Assembly: GCF_003367245.1 (NCBI RefSeq)
Contig: NZ_QRGR01000003.1
Span: 62,001-126,000 of the forward strand
From: Pontibacter diazotrophicus
Lineage (GTDB): Bacteria > Bacteroidota > Bacteroidia > Cytophagales > Hymenobacteraceae
Direction of reading: 5' to 3'
DNA length: 64,000 nt
Shown: positions 8,877-17,273 of the stretch, piece by piece
Layout of the letters: each line of letters begins with the position of its first letter
How positions within the stretch are numbered: position 1 is the stretch's first letter
The notes under the pieces: generated by a model
What the model was told of the DNA's origin: nothing
The model's input: only the letters and a program-made list of their open reading frames with translations
Database searches by the model: none
Position numbers and translations under genes: made by a program

Positions 8877-9542
8877 ATGGAAGCTAGTACCACTTTTAAA
8901 CAAGACCTGTTGCTGCGGGAATACGGCCGTAACGTGCAGGATCTGGTAAACTATATCACAAATGTAGAAGACCGTGCAGAGCGCACGCGTCTTTCACAAC
9001 TGCTCATTAACCTGATGGCCAAGCTGAACCCACAGCTGCGCGAGGCACAGGATTACCAGCAAAAGCTCTGGAACCACCTGTACGTGATGTCCGGCTCTAC
9101 ACTGGATGTAGATGCGCCATATAAGCTCAGTGCTATGGAGTACCTGAACGATAAGCCGCAGAAAATAGAATACCCGCTCGACACGCCAAGCTACAAGCAC
9201 TACGGTAAAAATGTTGAGTTACTGGTGGAGCGCGCAACCGAGCTGGAAGATGAGCAGGAACGTGAGGCAGCAATCATTTCCATCGGCAAATTAATGAAAA
9301 CACTGTACAGGTCTTATAATAAAGATAGTATAACGGATGGTGTCATTTTAAGCGATATCCGTCAGCTGTCGAAAGGTAAGCTGAACATGGACCTGAGCTA
9401 CATTGAAAAGAATAACCTGTTTGAGTCTAATATAAGACCACAGCAGGATAACCAGAACCAGCGCAGCCAGCAACAAAGCCGTGGCGATAATAACCGTGGC
9501 CGAAAAAATACAAGATCCTCTTCTAATCAAAGAAATAAATAA
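8877..9542 (+). CDS. DUF4290 domain protein, cotranscribed with murA
   Basis: A 221-residue protein with no signal peptide or membrane segment. The first 160 residues are helical and contain LLREYGRNVQDLVNYI and a second related segment PSYKHYGKNVELLVERATE, which looks like an internal repeat of the same helical unit. The C-terminal 40 residues are a disordered tail rich in Gln, Asn, Arg and Ser. I recognise it as the Bacteroidota family DUF4290, whose function is unknown. It ends nine bases before murA, so the two are almost surely cotranscribed, and a role near cell-wall synthesis is a contextual guess. Confidence 0.82.
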   Translation: MEASTTFKQDLLLREYGRNVQDLVNYITNVEDRAERTRLSQLLINLMAKLNPQLREAQDYQQKLWNHLYVMSGSTLDVDAPYKLSAMEYLNDKPQKIEYPLDTPSYKHYGKNVELLVERATELEDEQEREAAIISIGKLMKTLYRSYNKDSITDGVILSDIRQLSKGKLNMDLSYIEKNNLFESNIRPQQDNQNQRSQQQSRGDNNRGRKNTRSSSNQRNK

Positions 9543-9551
9543 AGATACTAA

Positions 9552-10856
9552 ATGGCTTCATTTGAAGTAATTGGCGGAAACAAACTAAAAGGCGATATCT
9601 ACCCACAGGGAGCGAAAAACGAAGCACTCCAGATACTATGCGCTGTTTTGTTAACCGCAGAACCCGTCACCATTTCTAATATCCCCGATATCCGGGACGT
9701 AAATAAACTGATAGAACTGCTGCGTGACCTAGGAGTGCATGTAGAGCAATTGACTCCTGACACGTACCTCTTCAGGGCTGACGACATCAACCTCGATTAC
9801 CTGGAGTCAGAGCAGTTTGTGGAGTTAGGGCGTTCTATTCGTGGCTCTGTCATGATTGTGGGACCTTTACTGGCGCGCTTTGGCCAGGCTAAAATGCCGA
9901 AGCCGGGTGGAGACAAAATCGGTCGCCGCCGCCTCGATACGCACTTCGCAGGCCTTGAGAAATTAGGCGCGCGCTTTAACTATGACACGCCCGATATTTT
10001 TTACAGCGCCACTGCCGACCGCCTAAAAGGCGCTTACATGCTGCTGGACGAAGCATCTGTAACCGGTACAGCCAATATCCTGATGGGTGCTGTTTTAGCA
10101 GAGGGCACCACCACCATTTACAATGCTGCCTGCGAGCCTTATATACAGCAGCTCTGCCGTATGCTTATTCGCATGGGAGCGAAAATAAGCGGTGTTGGTT
10201 CTAACCTGCTTGTTATTGAGGGAGTGGAGAAGCTGCAGGGCACAGAGCATGTGATGCTGCCTGACATGATTGAAATAGGCTCGTTTATGGGTCTGGCAGC
10301 CATGACAGGTTCTGAGATAACAATCAAAAACTGCAGAATTCCGGAATTAGGTCTTATACCTGAGACTTTCCAGCGCCTGGGCGTAAAAATGGAATTCCGC
10401 GGTGATGACATCTATATTCCGGAGCAGGACCATTATGAGGTAGATACCTATATAGATGGCAGTATCCTGAATATATCTGACCACACCTGGCCCGGCCTTA
10501 CACCGGATTTGCTGAGTGTAGCCCTGGTTACAGCAACACAGGCCAAAGGCACTGTGCTCATTCACCAGAAGATGTTTGAGAGCCGCCTGTTCTTCGTAGA
10601 CAAGTTGATAGACATGGGAGCTCAGATTATCCTCTGCGACCCGCACAGAGCTACTGTCATAGGCCAGAACAACCAGATACCGCTTCGTGGCATCCGGATG
10701 ACTTCCCCTGACATTCGTGCCGGTGTAGCGCTACTTATCGCCGCCCTTTCAGCAGAAGGACGCAGCATCATCGATAACGTGGAGCAGATTGACCGTGGTT
10801 ATCAGAACATTGATGGCCGCTTAAACGCGATTGGCGCTCAGATAAGAAGAATTTAG
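9552..10856 (+). CDS. murA: UDP-N-acetylglucosamine 1-carboxyvinyltransferase (MurA)
   Basis: A 434-residue EPSP-synthase-fold enzyme that transfers enolpyruvate from PEP to UDP-GlcNAc, the first committed step of peptidoglycan synthesis in the cytoplasm. The family residues Lys22-Asn23 (GAKNEAL), the IRGSVMIVGPLLARFG segment and the C-terminal DRGYQNIDG are present. In the active-site loop the usual PGGC reads PGGD: codon 121 (GAC at 9912-9914) is Asp in place of the catalytic Cys that fosfomycin alkylates. Natural Asp variants are known to remain active and to resist fosfomycin. It is the second gene of the operon with DUF4290 and is followed by a strong terminator. Confidence 0.95.
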   Translation: MASFEVIGGNKLKGDIYPQGAKNEALQILCAVLLTAEPVTISNIPDIRDVNKLIELLRDLGVHVEQLTPDTYLFRADDINLDYLESEQFVELGRSIRGSVMIVGPLLARFGQAKMPKPGGDKIGRRRLDTHFAGLEKLGARFNYDTPDIFYSATADRLKGAYMLLDEASVTGTANILMGAVLAEGTTTIYNAACEPYIQQLCRMLIRMGAKISGVGSNLLVIEGVEKLQGTEHVMLPDMIEIGSFMGLAAMTGSEITIKNCRIPELGLIPETFQRLGVKMEFRGDDIYIPEQDHYEVDTYIDGSILNISDHTWPGLTPDLLSVALVTATQAKGTVLIHQKMFESRLFFVDKLIDMGAQIILCDPHRATVIGQNNQIPLRGIRMTSPDIRAGVALLIAALSAEGRSIIDNVEQIDRGYQNIDGRLNAIGAQIRRI

Positions 10857-10876
10857 AAATTTCGGCTATAACACTT

Positions 10877-10918
10877 AAAACAAAAGGAGCACCCAGTTCG
10901 GTGCTCCTTTTGTTTTTT
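10877..10918 (+). terminator. Rho-independent terminator after murA
   Basis: A 17-base-pair perfect stem is formed by AAAACAAAAGGAGCACC (10877-10893) and its complement (10900-10916), with a six-base loop, ending in a run of T. The A-rich 5' arm also gives a T-rich end on the other strand, so it may act in both directions. Confidence 0.88.
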
Positions 10919-10951
10919 ACGTATGCCTGTTCATCCAACATGCTACATGCT

Positions 10952-11512
10952 ATGCCATCTGAACTTGAGAAAATGCTGAGCGGAGAACTCTATGTTGCCG
11001 CAGATCCACAGCTAGTGGAAATGCGTGCAAGAGCACGTACTCTCCTGTCACAGTACAATGCTGTTCCTTTTGAAGAGCCAGACAAGCGCCGGGAGTTAAT
11101 CAAACAAATATTCGGAGAGGTAGGCCAGAACATAGAGATTCAAGCTCCTTTCTACTGCGACTATGGCTGCCACATCGTTGCCGGAGAAAACCTCTACATG
11201 AACTTCAACTGTGTGGTGTTGGATTGTGCCACAGTTAAACTAGGCGATAATGTACAGTTTGGTCCTAACGTACAGATTTATACTGCTACACATCCCCTGC
11301 TAGCTGCTGAGCGCATCAAGGGCCCTGAGTTGGCTTTCCCTATCACGATAGGCAATAACGTTTGGCTGGGAGGCGGCACCATTGTCTGCCCCGGTGTAAC
11401 AATTGGGGACAACACTACCATCGGTGCAGGCAGCGTAGTTACGAAAGATGTGCCACTCAACGTTTTTGCCGCTGGCAATCCATGCCGTGTTATCAGAGAA
11501 CTGACAACTTAG
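10952..11512 (+). CDS. Sugar O-acetyltransferase (Maa/NodL-like, left-handed beta helix)
   Basis: The ATG at 10952 gives MPSELEKMLSGELYVAADPQL, which aligns with the N-terminus of maltose acetyltransferases. Longer readings run into the murA terminator. The 186-residue product has the short helical N-terminal Mac domain followed by hexapeptide repeats (VKLGDNVQFGPNVQIY, IGNNVWLGGGTIVCPGVTIG) and the catalytic His in YTATHPL. Such enzymes form trimers and move acetyl from acetyl-CoA to sugar hydroxyls. The gene stands alone between murA and a convergent RNA methyltransferase; its sugar substrate is unknown. Confidence 0.87.
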   Translation: MPSELEKMLSGELYVAADPQLVEMRARARTLLSQYNAVPFEEPDKRRELIKQIFGEVGQNIEIQAPFYCDYGCHIVAGENLYMNFNCVVLDCATVKLGDNVQFGPNVQIYTATHPLLAAERIKGPELAFPITIGNNVWLGGGTIVCPGVTIGDNTTIGAGSVVTKDVPLNVFAAGNPCRVIRELTT

Positions 11513-11564
11513 CGCTGTTTGACCTTAAGGTTGCTACAGTGGGTATATTAAGCCTTATAATGCC

Positions 11565-12749
11565 CTATGCATTATCCTCTGCTCCGCTCCTGCGGCTTCC
11601 TCTGTAAAGTTCATACTTTAATAAGCGGCAATCGATGGGGCCGTTATATAAAGGAGTACGGCGGGAGGCACGCAAACCTACATTCTTGGCAGCCTCTAAA
11701 TTTCCAGTGAATACAAAGGCATCATAGCCCTGGTAATTGTTCTTCAGCGTGTCGCCAATGTTTTTGTAGAGCAGGTTGATGTCTTCTGAGATAATACGTT
11801 CATTATAAGGCGGGTTCATGACCACCACCCCTGGGTCAGTTGGTGCTTCTGTTTTAAAAAAATCGGCCTCCTCTACTTTAATCACATTCTCCAGACCAGC
11901 ATTCTCAATGTTATTCTGAGCTGCCTGCACGTAGTCCGGATCAATATCATACCCTACAATAGCTGCTTTGGGATCAAAGCTTGCTTTCGCTTCCGCTGTT
12001 TTCCAAAGCATTTCAAAAAGGCTGGCATCATAGTCCTTCCAGCTCTCAAAGCCATAGGGGTCACGGCGGTAAAGGCCTGGCGCAATGTTCTGCGCCATCA
12101 TGGCAGCTTCTATCAGGAATGTACCGGACCCGCACATAGGATCTATGAAAGAAGATTTTTTGTCCCAGCCAGTTAGCTTAATAATGCCGGCTGCCAACAC
12201 CTCATTCAGGGGCGCAACATTAGTTTGCAGGCGGTACCCACGGCGGTGCAGCGAGTCACCGGAAGAATCCATAGACAAAGTGACCATGTTCTCATGCATG
12301 TGCAGGTTAAAGCGCACATCTGCATGCACCTTATCTACTGATGGGCGCTGACCAGTAGCCTTGCGGAATTGGTCTACGATAGCGTCTTTTGTTAATTGCG
12401 CTACATAAAGCGAGTGCTCAAATGTAGAGTGACTTACGGCGGCACTAATAGCAAACGTCTGGTCCAGGTCCAGGTATTGAGACCAGTCTATTTTCTGCAC
12501 TTGTTCATACAGGTCCTTCTCGTCGCGGGCCTTGAAATTGCGAAATGGCTTTAGCACCCGAATGGCGGTACGGCACCACAAATTAGCCTCATACAGCTGC
12601 CGGAGATTACCAGAGCAAGTCACTGCACGTGTCCCAACTTTGATGTACTCCATGTCCAGAGCGCGGAGCTCTTCTGCCAATACTTCCTCTAAGCCTGCTA
12701 ATGTAGTAACCGTTATATTAAAATTGCCGTTTGGTTTTGCTTTCGCCAT
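11565..12749 (-). CDS. THUMP-domain class I SAM-dependent RNA methyltransferase (RlmL N-terminal-like)
   Basis: A 394-residue protein. An N-terminal ferredoxin-like plus THUMP RNA-binding region (about 1-160) is followed by a Rossmann methyltransferase with DPMCGSGTFLIEA (SAM-binding motif I), VGYDIDP and the catalytic NPPYNERI, the NPPY type that methylates a base amino group. This matches the YcbY/RlmL N-terminal and TrmN group, which makes m2G in 23S rRNA or tRNA. Which RNA it modifies cannot be told from sequence alone. Confidence 0.88.
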   Translation of the reverse strand: MAKAKPNGNFNITVTTLAGLEEVLAEELRALDMEYIKVGTRAVTCSGNLRQLYEANLWCRTAIRVLKPFRNFKARDEKDLYEQVQKIDWSQYLDLDQTFAISAAVSHSTFEHSLYVAQLTKDAIVDQFRKATGQRPSVDKVHADVRFNLHMHENMVTLSMDSSGDSLHRRGYRLQTNVAPLNEVLAAGIIKLTGWDKKSSFIDPMCGSGTFLIEAAMMAQNIAPGLYRRDPYGFESWKDYDASLFEMLWKTAEAKASFDPKAAIVGYDIDPDYVQAAQNNIENAGLENVIKVEEADFFKTEAPTDPGVVVMNPPYNERIISEDINLLYKNIGDTLKNNYQGYDAFVFTGNLEAAKNVGLRASRRTPLYNGPIDCRLLKYELYRGSRRSGAEDNA

Positions 12750-12770
12750 GATCTATGTTTTGTATGACTA

Positions 12771-12778
12771 CAAAGATA
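12771..12778 (-). promoter_or_regulatory. -7 promoter element for the RNA methyltransferase gene
   Basis: Read on the reverse strand this is TATCTTTG, a match to TAnnTTTG, 22 bases upstream of the start codon at 12749. No TTTG is seen at the -33 distance, so the call rests on one element. Confidence 0.35.
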
Positions 12779-13058
12779 TAGTATAGATGTACGAGTTCCG
12801 AATTAAGAGGCATAGGTGCAGCTCGAACAATCAGAAACGAAAGGCAAAAGAACACTACTTCACCCGTTGATGCAGTAACCAACTTATTGATATCTATGAT
12901 TTCGGTAAACTGCCTTTTTTATAGATATACTTATTGCAGCGGCAATAGCTTCTGAGAGCGCTGTCGGATGGCATAAGGACACCTCTGGTCTTGATTATTC
13001 AATTGTATGTCTTTCGAAAGACACACTGTTAACAATAGCAAACTGTTAAGGTGCCAGC
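12779..13058. other. Intergenic region without a recognised gene
   Basis: It separates two reverse-strand genes. A short inverted pair, ATATCTAT near 12890 and ATAGATAT near 12921, could form a weak hairpin. No ORF with family features, repeat array or RNA gene was seen. Confidence 0.4.
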
Positions 13059-14207
13059 TCAATTATGCATGTATTTGGGTATGGTAGAATCAGAAAAGTC
13101 TTTCTTCTTTGAAACAAAGTGAATCAGATTTAGAACAGCAACTATCAAACCCAGGAAAATCACTATACCACTAAATATTAAACTATCTAAATTCATTAAG
13201 TCCTCCAGCACAAATCGCAGAGGAGATACATTAAAAGTTACACTCTCGGTTGCAGTAATATAGATAAGATAAAAGGAAGTATAAAGTAGGCCAACAATAA
13301 GCAAACTTCTAAAATTGATTGCCCTTTCTATTGATAGAAGCATTCTGTGTTTCCTCAGTTTGCTGATAATCATTCCCCAATCAACAAATAAGAGGTAAAG
13401 AATGATGTTAATGGAGAAAGCAATGTTGAGCATTAAGTAGTTAAAAACATGGAAGAAGATAGCACAAATCACAAAAAAGCGAAAAAGATTAGGCCTGATG
13501 ATCGCAAAAATGAAGAATACTTCTAAAAACACCCCTGCGTAGTCAAAGAACTCCCATACAAGTGCTGAATTCAAATTCAAAAAGAATGGAGCCAGCAAAT
13601 CCTGCCGCTCATTCACGTAGAATTCCCGCAGAAAATGCCCTCTAACAGCGTGTGTAGAAATATCAAGCCAGCCTCCGAGCAACTTAGGAAGACCGGCGCT
13701 AAACATCGCAAAGCTCAGAATAAGTGCCAGCAATACAACCGGCCAGTTTTGGACAACCCTGTCCTGGTGCTTCAGTTTCGCATCTAAAGAATAAGCAGCT
13801 CCCCAATTACTAAAGGACATAACCAAAGGTATTATCCAAATTAGAAAGTCATGGTCGATCTTTCCGAAAGAATACGCGAATGATTTACCAGTAAAAATAA
13901 ACAAAGCCAGGAGGATAGATGTAAGGCGGGTTTTATATCCAAACAAAAGTAGAACAGTGGAAATACATGTTCCTAAACTTACCAGTAACAAGAACCAATA
14001 GCTCGGGAAACCGGAGAAGAAAGTATGCAGGCTTAGCAGGGGCGGGTTATAGAAAACATCAGGAAAACGACTTATCCAGGTAAAATTGGGAACACCGAAA
14101 ATCAGCAGGAACAGGGCATACAGAATTCTGTATAACCCCAGCGACTCAGGCGTTAGCTGAAAGGAGTCGAAAATGATTTTATCGAATATATTTGAACGTG
14201 TAGCCAT
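13059..14207 (-). CDS. HTTM-like (vitamin K-dependent carboxylase-type) multi-pass membrane protein
   Basis: A 382-residue protein with about nine to ten hydrophobic helices. It has the HTTM hallmarks: an N-terminal LGLYRILYALFLLIFG helix, a short amphipathic region with FPDVFYNPP, paired helices around GYKTRLTSILLALFIF, and DHDFLIWIIPLVMSFSNWGAAYSLDA. Bacterial HTTM proteins have no settled function, and the carboxylase residues of the eukaryotic enzyme are not evident. It lies seven bases downstream of a small membrane-anchored gene and probably forms an operon with it. A second HTTM-like protein lies at 38.2-39.7 kb. Confidence 0.7.
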   Translation of the reverse strand: MATRSNIFDKIIFDSFQLTPESLGLYRILYALFLLIFGVPNFTWISRFPDVFYNPPLLSLHTFFSGFPSYWFLLLVSLGTCISTVLLLFGYKTRLTSILLALFIFTGKSFAYSFGKIDHDFLIWIIPLVMSFSNWGAAYSLDAKLKHQDRVVQNWPVVLLALILSFAMFSAGLPKLLGGWLDISTHAVRGHFLREFYVNERQDLLAPFFLNLNSALVWEFFDYAGVFLEVFFIFAIIRPNLFRFFVICAIFFHVFNYLMLNIAFSINIILYLLFVDWGMIISKLRKHRMLLSIERAINFRSLLIVGLLYTSFYLIYITATESVTFNVSPLRFVLEDLMNLDSLIFSGIVIFLGLIVAVLNLIHFVSKKKDFSDSTIPKYMHN

Positions 14208-14214
14208 CGAGGTG

Positions 14215-14760
14215 TTAGTTTATGAAGCTTACAACGTATTTCTCTACTAATTCACCTTGCTCTAAGGCTTCATCCTCATTTGGACTTATATTGTAGCTGT
14301 ACCATTGAACCTCCACCCTAATAATGTCGTCCCTCTTCAAAATATTTTTTAATGTATTTGCTATCCAGATCTTCCCTTCCTCTATCTGAGCCGCATTCCG
14401 GGTTTCATTAAGGTCAAAGGACATGCTTCTTGTGCCAATAGTAGCTTGCAGTTCTCTAACATCCTTCGAAGATACCTGAAATGAATTTTCTGTGTTAAAG
14501 TTCTCGAGCAGAACAACGTTATTATAAACATTAGACATGTTGTAGAAAAAATCTTCTTTATCGATCTCTATAGAATCCTGGTTGTGAAAGAAAGCAACAA
14601 TCCTGGGCTTTTGAATAGGTGAATTGAAAGAAGGGATGTCTGCAAAAGAAGGATATATAATGGCGGGAAAAGGCTCTGTTAACTTTAATGCCAGTAACAG
14701 TTCTGTAAAGAGTAGTAATACCACCAACACAAACAGCCACCTTACGCTACTCTTTTTCAT
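14215..14760 (-). CDS. Unassigned small membrane-anchored protein, partner of the HTTM-like gene
   Basis: A 181-residue protein I do not recognise. Residues 8-27 form one strongly hydrophobic helix (WLFVLVVLLLFTELLLALKL) that would anchor it in the inner membrane. The remaining soluble part of about 150 residues is predicted to be periplasmic and ends in a beta-rich segment (VEVQWYSYNISPNEDE). It contains no Cys and no known motif. It precedes the HTTM-like gene by seven bases on the same strand, so the two products may work together. Confidence 0.65.
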   Translation of the reverse strand: MKKSSVRWLFVLVVLLLFTELLLALKLTEPFPAIIYPSFADIPSFNSPIQKPRIVAFFHNQDSIEIDKEDFFYNMSNVYNNVVLLENFNTENSFQVSSKDVRELQATIGTRSMSFDLNETRNAAQIEEGKIWIANTLKNILKRDDIIRVEVQWYSYNISPNEDEALEQGELVEKYVVSFIN

Positions 14761-15049
14761 AAGAAGATATATTTACTAGTGCTCATTTAATGCAGCTCAA
14801 TTTAGGCTTTGCTCACAAATTTCGAAAAAATTCTCTAATTAAATATTACGAAAATTATATCGAAAAAAATTTCATTAAGCTCCTTTAAGCGTAATACAGG
14901 AATAAAGGTTACAAAAACTTCCCATAAATATAATAGTATTCAAATATTGGTATATTTAAAATTCATCTGGAAATAAGTAACAAAAAAGAGTGTTCGGAAG
15001 TAGTTATGCTTGAGATTCGGCTACAGCCATCTCTGTGCAAAATCTATAT

Positions 15050-17092
15050 ATGAAACTAACAACTCTCCCTATAAAGGAATCTACACATATAAAGGAGTCT
15101 CTATCTTATAAGATAGGTGAGTCTGGTAGTGAGCGTGATTATGATAGCGCAATGGAGTTACCTTCTGAGATAGTCCCCCCTTCTGTGCGGTTTACCAGCT
15201 TTGCTGGCTACTGCAAGCAGTGGTTTAAGCTCATCCTTGGTTTTACCACAAATGACTCTGCCTCTAACCACTCCGGCAACATGAAGGCTATCAAATTACG
15301 CGACACAGAAGAGGCTGTTTTTTTTGATTCCAGTTTCAACTCAGTAGTACGTAAAAACGCGAATGTTCAGTTCAACCACATGTTTCCTTTGAAGGCGTCT
15401 GACGAAAATAGTGACGGTGCGAGTGGCCTGCTTGATACCAGAAAAAAGCATCAAAGCCTTAGAAAAGGCATCTATACACAACGTGACAAGGATAGGAAAA
15501 AAACTTTTGAGCCTCATGGACTAAAAGTAGAAGAACCGGCCAAACCTGAACACAGTGAAGCGGGAGCATTACGGGCAGAAACTGAGCAGATCGCCAGAAT
15601 CTGCAGTTGGGAATATACTGTAGAAGCCCAAAAATTTTTCTGTACTGAGTTTGTGCACACGCTTTTGAGGATTCCAACTGGAGACACAGTAAGTAGTTTT
15701 CTTTCCTTACTACAGTATTTTGCTGAGGAAGACCGGTCTAAACTTTCTCATAGTTGGAGCCAGGCCTTGAGTAGCGGGAAGGCGCTAAACTACGTTACCC
15801 GTTTAGGGCATGTGCAGGAAAGCATCTGGATAAGACTTATAATGAAGCCGGTTTACAAAAATAACAGGCTGCTGAAAGTTATAGGCACCTTACAGGATGT
15901 GACGGATTGCATAAAGACTGAAATGCAACTCATAGCAGAAAAAGAAAAGGCTGAACAGACCACTAAAGCAAAATCAGAGTTCGTCTCCCTGATGAGCCAC
16001 GAAATCCGTACTCCTTTAAATGCCATTATGGGGCTCACTTACCTGCTTCTGCAAGAAGAAAATATGGCCCATGAGCACAAAGAGAACCTTCAGTCTATTC
16101 ACTTCTCTTCGCAAAACATGCTGACGCTGATTAACAATACCCTTGACTTTTCAAGGATTGAAGCCGGCAAAATTGAACTTGAGAAGGTTAATTTCCAGCT
16201 AACTGATTTGCTGAAAAAGATAAATCGTTCGCTTTCCATACGAGCCTCGGAAAAAAACCTGAGTCTTGTTTTGAATATTGGTGAAGACACACCATCTGAA
16301 GTTGCCGGAGACCCGGCAAGATTAACACAAGTCCTGAACAACCTGATGAGCAACGCCATAAAGTTCACTAAATCAGGCAGTGTTACGCTAACTGTAGAGG
16401 TTGTGTATCAGTCAGACGATGACTGGGTATTGGAATTCACAGTAAAAGATACTGGTGTGGGCATACCTGCAGACAGACAACAGCAAATTTTTGAAAGCTT
16501 TGTGCAAGCCAGTGCAGCGACACACCGCCAGTACGGTGGCACTGGATTGGGCCTGGCCATCACTAAAAAAATTGTAGAACTGCAAAACGGAAGCATACAA
16601 CTAAAAAGCACGCCGGGAGAAGGCTCTGAGTTTACAGTGCGGTTACGTTTCCTGAAACCAGATATATCTCTTGATTCGCTCAAGGTAATAGAACAGGCAG
16701 AAAAGTCAGAATCTACCTTGAAAGACGTTAAAGTTCTGGTTATTGATGATAATATCATTAATAACCTGGTGGCCAGCAAACTTCTGATTAGTTGGCAGGC
16801 AGAAGTAGACACTGCCGCAGACGGCTTTGCCGCAATAGAAAAAATAAAGGCAACTAATTACGATCTTGTTTTAATGGACTTGCATATGCCTGTTATGAAT
16901 GGGTTTGACGCTATAGCGGAAATACGTAGCCTTGGCTATACCCTGCCAATCATAGCCCTGACGGCCAATGCCAATGAAGATGAAAAGAAGAGAATAATAG
17001 CCCTTGGCGGCAATGATTACATCACAAAGCCATTTGTGCCGCAGGAACTGCATGATAAAATCCAGGAGCATCTGCAACCTGTTTGCTGTTAG
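15050..17092 (+). CDS. Hybrid sensor histidine kinase with C-terminal receiver
   Basis: The ATG at 15050 is preferred to an in-frame GTG five codons upstream. The product has about 680 residues. Residues 1-180 match no family I know and lack membrane helices. A PAS-like domain (about 185-285) follows, then a coiled coil, an intact DHp with His in FVSLMSHEIRTPLNAIMGL, an ATPase with N, G1 (DTGVGI) and G2 (GTGLGLAI) boxes, and a receiver with phospho-Asp in LVLMDLHMPVMNG and a conserved TKPF. It should be cytoplasmic. It starts a run of four signalling genes leading into the exopolysaccharide locus. Confidence 0.88.
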   Translation: MKLTTLPIKESTHIKESLSYKIGESGSERDYDSAMELPSEIVPPSVRFTSFAGYCKQWFKLILGFTTNDSASNHSGNMKAIKLRDTEEAVFFDSSFNSVVRKNANVQFNHMFPLKASDENSDGASGLLDTRKKHQSLRKGIYTQRDKDRKKTFEPHGLKVEEPAKPEHSEAGALRAETEQIARICSWEYTVEAQKFFCTEFVHTLLRIPTGDTVSSFLSLLQYFAEEDRSKLSHSWSQALSSGKALNYVTRLGHVQESIWIRLIMKPVYKNNRLLKVIGTLQDVTDCIKTEMQLIAEKEKAEQTTKAKSEFVSLMSHEIRTPLNAIMGLTYLLLQEENMAHEHKENLQSIHFSSQNMLTLINNTLDFSRIEAGKIELEKVNFQLTDLLKKINRSLSIRASEKNLSLVLNIGEDTPSEVAGDPARLTQVLNNLMSNAIKFTKSGSVTLTVEVVYQSDDDWVLEFTVKDTGVGIPADRQQQIFESFVQASAATHRQYGGTGLGLAITKKIVELQNGSIQLKSTPGEGSEFTVRLRFLKPDISLDSLKVIEQAEKSESTLKDVKVLVIDDNIINNLVASKLLISWQAEVDTAADGFAAIEKIKATNYDLVLMDLHMPVMNGFDAIAEIRSLGYTLPIIALTANANEDEKKRIIALGGNDYITKPFVPQELHDKIQEHLQPVCC

Positions 17093-17273
17093 CACTTCCC
17101 GGAAAAGAGCCAAGTCCTTTAAACTGCTTTTATGTAGAAAGGAGAACATTGCCAAAACTTATTTCGCTGTGTCTCATTACATTTTTTATACTGTGAAAAA
17201 CAACACATTGTCACTTATTGTAATTCGGCTTTAGCAGATAGCTGATTTTAGCTGATAATGCTTTAAAATATTT

